DNA of 44,748 nt from contig JADGPJ010000015.1 in assembly GCA_017882505.1 (NCBI GenBank), positions 1-44,748 of the forward strand, written 5' to 3'. This DNA is from Solirubrobacterales bacterium (GTDB lineage Bacteria; Actinomycetota; Thermoleophilia; Solirubrobacterales; 70-9). A program made the translations under genes and the position numbers. Below the pieces are notes generated by a model, which saw only the letters and a program-made list of their open reading frames with translations, made no database searches and was not told the DNA's origin. Below, one piece after another: positions 1 through 7,615 of this stretch. Positions within the stretch are counted from its first letter, which is position 1; every line of letters starts with the position of its first letter.

Positions 1-2
1 GC

Positions 3-569
3 GAGTTCAACGCCCGGCGCGCGGTCCTGCTCGCGCTCTCGTTCCTGCCGGCGGCGATCGTCGGCTACACGCTGGAGCGGCCGATCGAGCGGCGGCTCGG
101 CGGCCCGCGCGCGACCGCCTACGGACTGCTGGCCGGGGCGGCGGCGATGCTGGTCGCCGACACCCGGCCGCAGCGGCGGGGTCGTGGCGAAGCGACCGCC
201 GCCGACGGCCTCGCCCTGGGAGTCGCCCAGGCGACGGCGCTGGCGCCGGGCGTCTCCCGCAACGGGATCACCCTGGCCGCGGCGCGCTGGCGCGGCTTCT
301 CCCGCGACCAGGCGAACCTGCTCTCGCGCACGGTCGCGCTGCCGATCATCGTCGGCGCCACGGCCCTGAAGGGGGCCCGGCTCGCCCACCGCGGCGCCTC
401 GCCGCAGTTGCGGCGCTCGCTGGCGATCGGCGTCGCCGCCTCCTTCGCCTCGACCCTCGCCTCCCAGCGCCTGATCGGCCTGGTCGAGCGGGACCGGGCG
501 CTGTGGCCGTACGCGGCCTACCGGGCCGCCCTCGCCGCCGCGGTTCTCGTCAAACTGAGGCAGAGATGA
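3..569 (+). CDS. uppP: Undecaprenyl-diphosphatase UppP/BacA, 3' part
   Basis: The C-terminal 188 residues of an integral membrane phosphatase that recycles undecaprenyl pyrophosphate to the monophosphate carrier for peptidoglycan synthesis. The start lies before the window. The reading frame is open from the first full codon and carries the BacA-family signature PGVSRNG, followed by the conserved arginine-rich segment and the hydrophobic segment TVALPIIVGA. The usual second serine of PGxSRSG is Asn here. Hydrophobic stretches such as RAVLLALSFLPAAIVGY fit the multi-helix fold. The stop overlaps the purM start (ATGA), so the two are probably cotranscribed. Identification is by motif and membrane profile only. 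Confidence 0.85.
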   Translation, partial: EFNARRAVLLALSFLPAAIVGYTLERPIERRLGGPRATAYGLLAGAAAMLVADTRPQRRGRGEATAADGLALGVAQATALAPGVSRNGITLAAARWRGFSRDQANLLSRTVALPIIVGATALKGARLAHRGASPQLRRSLAIGVAASFASTLASQRLIGLVERDRALWPYAAYRAALAAAVLVKLRQR

Positions 570-1567
570 GCGGGGACGCATACGCCAAGGCCGGGGTCGA
601 CCAGGGGGCGGCGGACTCCGCGGTCGCCGGGCTGGTGCGAGCGCTGGGGACGATCCAGCTTGGCCGGCCCTCGGCCCAGGTGCCGCTGCCGGGCCACTAC
701 GCGAGCGTGATCCGGATCGACGAGCGGACCGGGATCGCGCTCTCCACCGACGGCGTCGGAACCAAGCTGCTGGTCGCCGAGGAGCTGGGCCGCTTCGACA
801 CCGTCGGCATCGACTGCGTGGCGATGAACGTCAACGACGTGATCTGCGTCGGCGCCGAGCCGCTGGCGATGCTCGACTACATCGCCGTGCGGCGCGCCGA
901 CCCGGAGGTCTGCGAGCAGATCGGGGTTGGGCTCGCGCGCGGTGCCGAGCTCGCCGGAGTCGAGATCCCCGGCGGCGAGCTGGCCCAGCTCGGGGACCTG
1001 GTCAGCAGCGTCGACGTCTCCGGCGCCTGCTTCGGGACCGTCGCCCTCGACGCGATCGTCGACGGCTCGGCCGTCGAGCCGGGAGACGCCGTGATCGGCC
1101 TGCCCTCCTCCGGCATCCATTCCAACGGCTTCACCCTCGCCCGCTCGGCCCTCGCCGGCATCCCCCTCGACGACGATCGCCTCGGCCGCCCGCTCGGCGA
1201 GGTGATGCTGGAGCCGACCGAGATCTACGTCAAGCCGATCGTCGCGCTGCTGCGCTCCGAGATCGACGTCCGCGGCCTCGCCCACATCACCTCCGGCGGC
1301 ACCGGCAATCTGCTGCGGCTCGGCGCCGAGGTCGGCTACGAGATCGACGCCCCGCTCCCTGTCCAGCCGATCTTCGATCTGATCCAGGAGCGCGGCGACG
1401 TCTCCGAGGAGGAGATGCACGACGTCTTCAACATGGGCTGCGGCTTCTGCGTCATCGTCCCCGCCGCCGACGAGGACGCTGCGCTGCGCCTGCTCCGGGA
1501 GCACTATCCCGGCGCCAGCCGAATCGGCCAGGCCGTCGCGGGTCCGCGCCAGGTTCACCGCGCCTGA
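566..1567 (+). CDS. purM: Phosphoribosylformylglycinamidine cyclo-ligase (AIR synthetase)
   Basis: A 333-residue cytoplasmic enzyme closing the imidazole ring of FGAM to AIR with ATP in purine synthesis. The start ATG overlaps the uppP stop and gives the typical N-terminus with YAKAGVD. Family hallmarks are the glycine-rich STDGVGTKLL segment, the NDVICVGAEPL block, the GLPSSGIHSNGFTLAR motif and a C-terminal HITSGGTGNLLRL segment. Length matches the family. Its glutamates are nearly all GAG, which makes it a useful cytoplasmic control for the codon pattern reported in the findings. No other pur genes are visible nearby, so it is an isolated pathway gene behind uppP. Confidence 0.95.
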   Translation: MSGDAYAKAGVDQGAADSAVAGLVRALGTIQLGRPSAQVPLPGHYASVIRIDERTGIALSTDGVGTKLLVAEELGRFDTVGIDCVAMNVNDVICVGAEPLAMLDYIAVRRADPEVCEQIGVGLARGAELAGVEIPGGELAQLGDLVSSVDVSGACFGTVALDAIVDGSAVEPGDAVIGLPSSGIHSNGFTLARSALAGIPLDDDRLGRPLGEVMLEPTEIYVKPIVALLRSEIDVRGLAHITSGGTGNLLRLGAEVGYEIDAPLPVQPIFDLIQERGDVSEEEMHDVFNMGCGFCVIVPAADEDAALRLLREHYPGASRIGQAVAGPRQVHRA

Positions 1568-1570
1568 GCC

Positions 1571-2449
1571 CTAAGCCTTCTCCCAGATCGTCCCGGTCAG
1601 CGCCCGTACCGGTCGCAGGCGGTGCTCGGCGGCCAGGCGCCAGAGCTCGGCGCAGGTCGGCGGGCCGGCGCTCTGGCCGAGCACTTCCGCCTCGCGGGTG
1701 GCGATCGAGCCGAAGCGCTCGATCGCGTCGAGCGGCGCCAGCGGGCCGTCGTTGACCTGGGTCGCGCCGGTGGCACGGGCGGCGTCGCGGTAGGCGTCGA
1801 GCGGTTGCCAGCCCCAGACGCCGCGGCGGACTCCGTCCTCGCCGATGAAGACCACCGAGGGGAAGGAGAGCCGCTCCCTGCCCTCGGTGTGGCTGAGCTT
1901 GCCGGCGGCGCGGGCCTCGTCGGGGATCCGGCGTGCCTCATCGATGTCGTCGCTGAGTGCCTCCAGCGGCGCGTTGGAGGCGAGGTCGATCTCGAAGCGG
2001 GCGACGTCGAGCCCGGCCGCGCCGGCCTCCGCCAGCAGGGCGCTGGAATTGTCGAGCTTGCGTCGTTCGTACATCAGTCCCTCGCGAATCCGCCGCAGGT
2101 AGCGGTAGCCGGCCTCCCAGCCCTGCTCGCTGGCCGCCTCCACGGCCATGCAGGCCGGGTAGGTACTGGAGATGGGATTGGCGGTCCACAGACGGGGATC
2201 GCACGGCATGCCCGTCTGACCGGCTACGTTGAGCCAGTGAGACATCAGGTCGGCGAAGCAATCCGGGCCGGAACCGATCGAGCCGTCGTCGTCGCGGTAG
2301 TCGCTGCCGAAGCGGCGGGCAAGACCGCCCATCACCCAGGCAAACTCGAGTTCCCCGTCGAACTCCCAGATCAGCCGCCGCAGCGCCGGCTCGGCTCCCC
2401 ACGACCAGGAGCAGGCCGGGTCGGTGAAGTAGCGAACCTGTACGGACAC
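1571..2449 (-). CDS. DsbA-family thioredoxin-fold protein with a single active-site Cys
   Basis: A 292-residue protein beginning VQVRYFTDPACSWSWG, the first strand and active-site turn of DsbA-like proteins (FrnE, 2-hydroxychromene-2-carboxylate isomerase and SpxH adaptors). The usual CxxC is CSWS, so only the first cysteine remains. No signal peptide is evident, so a cytoplasmic role is likely. The late motif PSVVFIGEDG matches the cis-Pro strand of the fold. I chose GTG at 2449 because TATTGT sits 7 nt upstream as a leaderless-type -10. A longer in-frame version starting at 2530 would overlap the divergent kinase start. The gene converges on purM with 3 bp between stops. The exact reaction is unknown. 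Confidence 0.75.
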   Translation of the reverse strand: MSVQVRYFTDPACSWSWGAEPALRRLIWEFDGELEFAWVMGGLARRFGSDYRDDDGSIGSGPDCFADLMSHWLNVAGQTGMPCDPRLWTANPISSTYPACMAVEAASEQGWEAGYRYLRRIREGLMYERRKLDNSSALLAEAGAAGLDVARFEIDLASNAPLEALSDDIDEARRIPDEARAAGKLSHTEGRERLSFPSVVFIGEDGVRRGVWGWQPLDAYRDAARATGATQVNDGPLAPLDAIERFGSIATREAEVLGQSAGPPTCAELWRLAAEHRLRPVRALTGTIWEKA

Positions 2450-2456
2450 GTCGCCG

Positions 2457-2462
2457 ACAATA
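2457..2462 (-). promoter_or_regulatory. Putative -10 (TATTGT) for the DsbA-like gene
   Basis: On the minus strand TATTGT lies 7 nt before the GTG start at 2449. It fits TAnnnT and would give a leaderless or nearly leaderless transcript. No good Shine-Dalgarno sequence precedes this GTG. Confidence 0.45.
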
Positions 2463-2505
2463 TTCCCATCGCCCCAATGCCTCCTAACTTCCGCCCCCAC
2501 AGCTG

Positions 2506-4026
2506 ATGGACCCCGCCTCGACCAGCTCACAGATGATCGGCACGATCCTCTCCGGCCGCTACAAGCTGGAGGCGAAGCTCGGCAGCGGCGGCATGTCGAC
2601 CGTCTACCTGGCTCGCGACTCCACCCTCGATCGTCAGGTCGCGGTCAAGGTGATGCACCGGGAGATGTCCGAGCAGCCCGACCAGCTCGAGCGCTTCCGC
2701 CAGGAGGCGCGGGCGGTCGCCAAGCTCTCGCACCCGAACGTGGTCGCCGTGATCGACGCGGGTGAGGACGGCGGCCACCCCTACATCGTCTTCGAGTACG
2801 TCGAAGGGGAGACGCTGAAGCAGCGGATCGCGCGAGTCGGGGCGCTCGACACCCAGGAGGCGCTGGCCTACGCGATCGAGATCGCCCGCGGCCTCACCGT
2901 CGCCCACGCCCGCAACATGGTCCACCGCGACATCAAGCCGCAGAACGTCCTGATCGACGCCGAGGGCCGCGCCAAGCTGACCGACTTCGGGATCTCCCGC
3001 CAGCTCGAGCAGGACGGGATGACGGCGACCGGCCGGGTGCTCGGCACCACCGACTACGTCGCTCCCGAGCAGGCGATGGGGCACGGCGCCGACCCCCGCT
3101 CCGACATCTACTCGCTCGGCGTCGTCCTCTACGAGATGCTGATCGGCCAGGTCCCGTTCCACGCCGACAGCCAGGTCGGGGTGGCGATGAAACACGTCAA
3201 CGAGGAACTGCCCGACGTGCAGCAGCGCCGGCCCGAAATATCGGCGGCCGCTGCGCTCGTGGTCGAGCGAGCGACGGCCAAGGAACCGGCCAAGCGCTAC
3301 CAGGAGGTCGGCGAAATGATCGACGACCTCTCGACCGCGCTCGAGGTAGAGGCGGCGCGGGCGGGGTCGACGACCGGCGAGGCCACGAGCATTCTCGACG
3401 CGGTGCCGCCGGCGAAGCGCAAGCTCTCCAGTCGCGCGCGCTGGTCCTGGGCGGCGATCGCGCTGCTGGTCCTGGTCGGCGGCGGCGCCCTGCTGGCGGT
3501 GCAGCTGATCAGCAGCGGCAGCAGCCCCGGCGGTGGCGGAGGGGCGCTGAAGGACAAGGGCTCGCCCGTGCCGATCTCCTCCGCCACCGACTACGACCCC
3601 CAGGGAGACGGTCAGGAGGACCCGGAAACGATCGGTTTCGCGGTCGACGGCAATCTTGAAACCGCCTGGAGCAGCGAGCACTACGACACCGACACCTTCG
3701 CCGGGACCAAGACCGGACCGGACCCCGGCGTCGGCCTCTACGTGACCACGACGTCGCCGGCGACCCCGTCGGAGATGGTGATCCACACCCCGAGCCCCGG
3801 CTGGGACGCAGAAATCTACGCCACCTCCTCCGGACCCCCGGAAGCGCTCTCCGAATGGGGCGAAGCGGTCGGCGAGGTGGCCGGCGCGAACAAGGTCGAA
3901 GAAGTCGAACTCCACCTCGCGACCGCCGCCAAGTACTTCCTGATCTGGTTCAACAAAGCGGCGGCGGCGGCCGACCAGGAAGGCCGCTTCCAGGTGGAAA
4001 TCAGCGACGTGAAGCTGATCGAATAG
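2506..4026 (+). CDS. Transmembrane Ser/Thr protein kinase with discoidin-like ectodomain
   Basis: A 506-residue Hanks-type kinase. The kinase domain spans about residues 20-285: glycine loop GSGGMS, catalytic Lys48 in VAVK, HRDIKPQN with Asp142, and DFG at 160-162. A juxtamembrane stretch precedes one membrane helix (about 311-332), then a Gly-rich linker and an external domain of about 150 residues. That domain resembles discoidin/F5-8C or CBM-type beta-sandwich folds: AVDGNLETAWSS near its start and YFLIWFN plus FQVEISDVKLIE at the end. This implies ligand sensing outside the cell, possibly carbohydrate. Glu codons switch from about 20 GAG:5 GAA in the cytoplasmic part to 4:12 outside. It converges on the PASTA kinase gene, which belongs to the division cluster. 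The ectodomain assignment is inference from pattern. Confidence 0.88.
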   Translation: MDPASTSSQMIGTILSGRYKLEAKLGSGGMSTVYLARDSTLDRQVAVKVMHREMSEQPDQLERFRQEARAVAKLSHPNVVAVIDAGEDGGHPYIVFEYVEGETLKQRIARVGALDTQEALAYAIEIARGLTVAHARNMVHRDIKPQNVLIDAEGRAKLTDFGISRQLEQDGMTATGRVLGTTDYVAPEQAMGHGADPRSDIYSLGVVLYEMLIGQVPFHADSQVGVAMKHVNEELPDVQQRRPEISAAAALVVERATAKEPAKRYQEVGEMIDDLSTALEVEAARAGSTTGEATSILDAVPPAKRKLSSRARWSWAAIALLVLVGGGALLAVQLISSGSSPGGGGGALKDKGSPVPISSATDYDPQGDGQEDPETIGFAVDGNLETAWSSEHYDTDTFAGTKTGPDPGVGLYVTTTSPATPSEMVIHTPSPGWDAEIYATSSGPPEALSEWGEAVGEVAGANKVEEVELHLATAAKYFLIWFNKAAAAADQEGRFQVEISDVKLIE

Positions 4027-4064
4027 GCCCTGCCTGGAGGGGCGGGTCGCAGGGGGTTTTGCGT

Positions 4065-4096
4065 GGAGGTGTCGGGGGTCTCTCCCCGACACCTCC
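4065..4096 (+). terminator. Strong hairpin after the discoidin kinase gene
   Basis: Perfect 13-bp stem (GGAGGTGTCGGGG with its complement) and a 6-nt loop, starting 38 nt after the kinase stop. There is no clear T-run after it, so it is either a bidirectional stop between convergent genes or part of the palindrome-rich element that follows. Confidence 0.6.
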
Positions 4097-4259
4097 CAAC
4101 GAAACTCCACCGCGCCCCAAGGTAGGCAGCTTTCGAAATAGGAAAGAGCTTCCAAGGGACGGGAGCTTTCGCGGATTTCATGCTTCCGTGAGATGGAAGA
4201 ATCCGGAGCCGGGGCTTCGGCCGGAGGGACAGGTACCTGTCCCTCCTTGGATCGGTCGT
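4097..4259. repeat. Palindrome-rich intergenic segment
   Basis: Between two convergent kinase genes. It holds small hairpins (CTTCC/GGAAG near 4184-4200; CCGGAGCC/GGCTTCGG near 4203-4220), two direct copies of AGCTTTCG, and a perfect 24-bp palindrome at 4223-4246 whose half is GGAGGGACAGGT. No coding potential is evident. It may be a short non-autonomous palindromic repeat; there is no transposase here. Confidence 0.5.
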
Positions 4260-6128
4260 CTACGGGACTTCTTCTTCTTCCGGTACCGCCGCCGCCCTCT
4301 TGCCGACGATGATCGTCACTTCGGAGCCAGGTTCGACCCGTTCGCCCGAGCCCGGGAGTTGTTCGAGGACCCGGCCGATCTCTGCTTCGTTTTCGGTTTC
4401 TTCTTCTTCGACCACCGGCGTCAGACCGGCGGCGCGAATCGCTTCCACCGCTTCTCGGCGTTCGTCGCCGACGACGTTCGGGACCTTCGCCTGCTTCTTG
4501 GCCTTGGCGACGACGATCGAGACGGTCGTGCCGCGTTCGACTTCGCGGCCGGCGGCGGGCGACTGGCGGATCACCTGGCCGGACGGTTCGGTGCTTTCTT
4601 CTTCGCTCACGGACGGTTCGAGGCCGCGGCCGCGGATCTGCTGCACCGCGACGGCGCGCTGGGTGCCGACCAGGACCGGGACCTTTGCCAGCTTCGGGCC
4701 GCGGGAGACGAACAGGGTGACCTCCGAGCCGTGCGTCGCGGTGTTGCCGGCGGGCGGTTCGGAGTGGATCACCAACCCTTCTTCGACCGAGTCCGAGTTG
4801 ACGTTTTCGACCTTGGCGCCGAATCCGGCTGCTTCCAGCTTTTCGGTCGCTTCTTCGAGGCTGAGCCCGGCGGTCCCGGGAACGGTGCCGCTGCCGGGTC
4901 CTTTGCTGACCGTCAGCGTCACCCTCGGCTTCGAGCAGAAGAAGGTGAGGAAGGAGCAGCTGAGGTCGGCCTTGTCCGCCGGCGGCGAGGCCGGCGGGTC
5001 CTGCTCGAGGACTTCGTTCGGGGGAGCTTCGCGCTCGACCCGCTTCACCTTGCCGACCGCGAAGCCTTCCTGCTGGAGCAGGGAGATCGCGACGTTGAGT
5101 TCGTTGCCGGTCACGTTCGGCACCGTCGTCGTCGTGTCCCGGGTCAGCGCCAGGCCGATCAGGATCCCGACCACGGCGGCGACCGCGACCGCGATCCAGG
5201 TCAGGCGCCGGCGCTTGCGGTTCTCCTCCTCCTCGGGTTCCTCCTCCAGCGGGACCGCGACGACCGGCGGCAGCGCGGCGAAGGCGGCGGTGCCGGAGCC
5301 GACCCCCGGTTCCCGCATCGCCGCGTCGATCGCGGCGATGAAGGCGTCGGCGCTCTGGAAGCGCTGCCCGGGCTCCTTCTCCAGCGCCCGCATCACCACC
5401 GCGTCGAGCGCGGGCGAGACCAGCGGGTTGATCGAGCTCGGGCGCTGCGGCACCTGGGAGACCTGTTTCATCGCCACCGCGACGGCGCTTTCGCCCTCGA
5501 ACGGCACCCGGCCGGTGAGCGCCTCGTAGAGCAGCACGCCGATCGAGTAGAGGTCGGAGACCGAGGTCACTTCGAAGCCCTGCGCCTGCTCCGGCGAGAG
5601 GTAGTGGGGGGTCCCCATCACCGAGCCGGTCTGGGTGATCTCCGAGACGCCGGCGCGGGCGATCCCGAAGTCGGTGACGACGGCTTTGCCATCGCCGTCG
5701 ACGATCACGTTCTGCGGCTTCAGGTCGCGGTGGACGATGCCGTTGCGGTGGGCGAAGCGGGCCCCCTCGAGCACCTGGCGGATCAGCGCCACCGCCTGCT
5801 CGACGCTGATCCCGCCGTCGATCAGCTGCTTCAGCGTCGGGCCCTCGATGTACTGCATGGCGATGTAGTAGGTGCCCTCGAACTCGCCGCGGTCGTAGAC
5901 GGCGACGATGTTGGGGTGCTGCAGGCCCGCCGCCGACTCGGCCTCGCGGCGGAAGCGCTCGACGAACTCGCGGTCCTGGGCGAAGCGCCGGTGCAGCACC
6001 TTGAGCGCGACCAGGCGCTGCAGGTGCGCGTCCTCGGCGAGCCAGACGTCGGCCATGCCGCCGGAGCCGAGCCGGCGCAGCACCCGGTAGCGGCCGTCGA
6101 CGACGCTCCCCTCGTTCACCTCAGGCAC
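4260..6128 (-). CDS. pknB: PASTA-domain Ser/Thr protein kinase (PknB type)
   Basis: A 622-residue membrane kinase that regulates cell-wall synthesis and division. The kinase domain is about residues 11-275: GSGGMADVW loop, Lys43, HRDLKPQN with Asp135, DFG 153-155, and a Thr-rich activation loop ITQTGSVMGTPHYLSPEQ. One membrane helix lies near 310-330. Four PASTA repeats follow, each opening with a VPNV/VPVL-like strand; they normally bind muropeptides. The first has an extra insert with two cysteines (CSFLTFFC). The tail is acidic (PEEEEVP). The GTG start has a strong GAGGAGGAG ribosome site. It is last in the fhaB-pstP-rodA-pbpA-pknB run, matching the mycobacterial layout. Glu codons run about 24 GAG:4 GAA inside and 4:36 outside. 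Confidence 0.96.
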   Translation of the reverse strand: MPEVNEGSVVDGRYRVLRRLGSGGMADVWLAEDAHLQRLVALKVLHRRFAQDREFVERFRREAESAAGLQHPNIVAVYDRGEFEGTYYIAMQYIEGPTLKQLIDGGISVEQAVALIRQVLEGARFAHRNGIVHRDLKPQNVIVDGDGKAVVTDFGIARAGVSEITQTGSVMGTPHYLSPEQAQGFEVTSVSDLYSIGVLLYEALTGRVPFEGESAVAVAMKQVSQVPQRPSSINPLVSPALDAVVMRALEKEPGQRFQSADAFIAAIDAAMREPGVGSGTAAFAALPPVVAVPLEEEPEEEENRKRRRLTWIAVAVAAVVGILIGLALTRDTTTTVPNVTGNELNVAISLLQQEGFAVGKVKRVEREAPPNEVLEQDPPASPPADKADLSCSFLTFFCSKPRVTLTVSKGPGSGTVPGTAGLSLEEATEKLEAAGFGAKVENVNSDSVEEGLVIHSEPPAGNTATHGSEVTLFVSRGPKLAKVPVLVGTQRAVAVQQIRGRGLEPSVSEEESTEPSGQVIRQSPAAGREVERGTTVSIVVAKAKKQAKVPNVVGDERREAVEAIRAAGLTPVVEEEETENEAEIGRVLEQLPGSGERVEPGSEVTIIVGKRAAAVPEEEEVP

Positions 6129-6157
6129 CGAGCTCCTCCTCGTTTAAGCGGTTCACG

Positions 6158-7615
6158 TCATTCGCCGTTCAGGATCGCTTCGGCGACGGCACGGAAGATC
6201 GGGGCGGCGACGTCGTTGCCGAACTGTTCGGTGCACTCGACCGAGGCCGCGATCGCGATCTTCGGGTTGTCGGCGGGGGCGAAGCCCATGAACCAAGCCT
6301 GGTTCTCTTCTTCGCCGCCGCCGCAGGACTTGTTGTAGGGCGTTTCCGCGGTTCCGGTCTTGCCGGCGACGGCGACACCGGGGATCGCCGCGTTGGTGCC
6401 GGTTCCTTCGCTGACCACGCCTTCCATCGCCGTGGTCAGCTCTGCCGCCGTCTTGGCGCTGACCGGTTCGCTGTAGGTCGACGGGTCGAGCCGCTTGACG
6501 ACGCGGCCGTCGGAGTCGACCACCCGGTTCCAGATCTGCGGCTTCATCAGCTTGCCGCCGTTGGCGACCGCGGCGGCGACCATCGCGATCTGCAACGGCG
6601 TCGCCAGCAGCCGCTCCTGGCCGATCGCCACCCGGGCGAGGTCGACGGGGTCGTTCCTGCTCAGCGTGTGTTCGTGTTCGTAGACGCCGCTGTTGTAGAC
6701 CTCGTCTTCGGGCAGGTCGATCGGCGGCGTCGAGTTGAACCCGAACTTCTCCATCGTTTCGAACAGCGCGTCCTGGCCGACTTTCTGGCCGAGCTGGCCG
6801 AACCAGGTGTTGACCGAGTTGGTCAGCGCGGTGTCGAGGCTGATCGGCGGATAGCTGGTGTTGAAGTCGTTTTCCAGCGGAGACCCTTCGACTTCCAGCG
6901 GCGAGGGAGCGGCGAAGGCGGTTTCCGGCGTGATCGTCCCGCTCTCCAGTCCGGCGGCGGCGGTCACGACCTTGAAGGTCGAGCCTGGCGGGTAGAGGCC
7001 CTGGGTGGCGCGGTTCAGCAGCGGCGTTTCGGCGTTGTTGCGGTTCAGCTTCGAGAGTTCGTAGGGGACGCGGTTGGGGTCGTAGGGCTTGTTAGACGCC
7101 ATCACCTTGACCTCACCGGTGCTCGGTTCGATCGCGACGACGGCACCGAAGCCGGCCGCCTCGAGGCCTTCGAGCGCGACCCGCTGCGCGTTCAGGTCGA
7201 GGTTGGTGACGATGTCATCGCCTTCCTGCTTGCGCCCGGTGAGCTGGTCGAGGATCGAGCCGAATTCGGATTCTTCGCCGATGAGTTCGTCGTTGTGGGA
7301 CTGCTCGAACTCGGAGTCCCCATAGCGCACGAAGCTGTAGCCGATCGGGTGGCCGAAGAGGGCGCCTTCCGGATAGCGGCGGACGAAGCGCAGGGCGTCG
7401 CCGTGACCCTTGGCGACGGACTTCGCGATCACCGTGCCGTCGGCGGCGAGGATGCGGCCGCGGCGGATCTGCTGCTGCTCCAAGAGCGGCCGCTTGTTGG
7501 CTTCCTGGGCCTTGAGGTTCTTGGCGTCGAAGACCGACCAGTAGGACGTGAAGGCGACCAGGATCCCGAAGAGGACGACGATGAAGCCGAACAACTTGAC
7601 GATCTGGCGGTTCAC
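6158..7615 (-). CDS. pbpA: Class B penicillin-binding protein PbpA
   Basis: A 485-residue peptidoglycan DD-transpeptidase anchored by one N-terminal helix (FGFIVVLFGILVAFTSYW). The transpeptidase motifs are all present: STFK nucleophile motif in YPPGSTFKVV, SVN in TNSVNTW, and KTGTAETP. Length matches actinobacterial PbpA rather than the longer FtsI. The GTG start overlaps the rodA stop by 4 nt (ATGACGTGAAC context), so the SEDS polymerase and its transpeptidase partner are translationally coupled. Nearly the whole protein is external and its Glu codons favour GAA (about 28 GAA:12 GAG). A 14-bp sequence spanning its start recurs just after its stop. Confidence 0.95.
   Translation of the reverse strand: MNRQIVKLFGFIVVLFGILVAFTSYWSVFDAKNLKAQEANKRPLLEQQQIRRGRILAADGTVIAKSVAKGHGDALRFVRRYPEGALFGHPIGYSFVRYGDSEFEQSHNDELIGEESEFGSILDQLTGRKQEGDDIVTNLDLNAQRVALEGLEAAGFGAVVAIEPSTGEVKVMASNKPYDPNRVPYELSKLNRNNAETPLLNRATQGLYPPGSTFKVVTAAAGLESGTITPETAFAAPSPLEVEGSPLENDFNTSYPPISLDTALTNSVNTWFGQLGQKVGQDALFETMEKFGFNSTPPIDLPEDEVYNSGVYEHEHTLSRNDPVDLARVAIGQERLLATPLQIAMVAAAVANGGKLMKPQIWNRVVDSDGRVVKRLDPSTYSEPVSAKTAAELTTAMEGVVSEGTGTNAAIPGVAVAGKTGTAETPYNKSCGGGEEENQAWFMGFAPADNPKIAIAASVECTEQFGNDVAAPIFRAVAEAILNGE

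Noticed and set aside
518-1558. Long antisense frame opposite purM, and similar long frames opposite gyrA, kinases and hemL
   Set aside because: Mirror frames of GC-rich genes; they show no domain, start signal or sensible composition.
2450-2530. N-terminal extension of the DsbA-like protein
   Set aside because: It overlaps the divergent kinase start, and the thioredoxin fold starts right after GTG 2449.
4223-4246. 24-bp palindrome as a restriction-modification or recombinase site
   Set aside because: No recombinase, methylase or transposase is encoded in the window, so only a repeat or binding site can be claimed.
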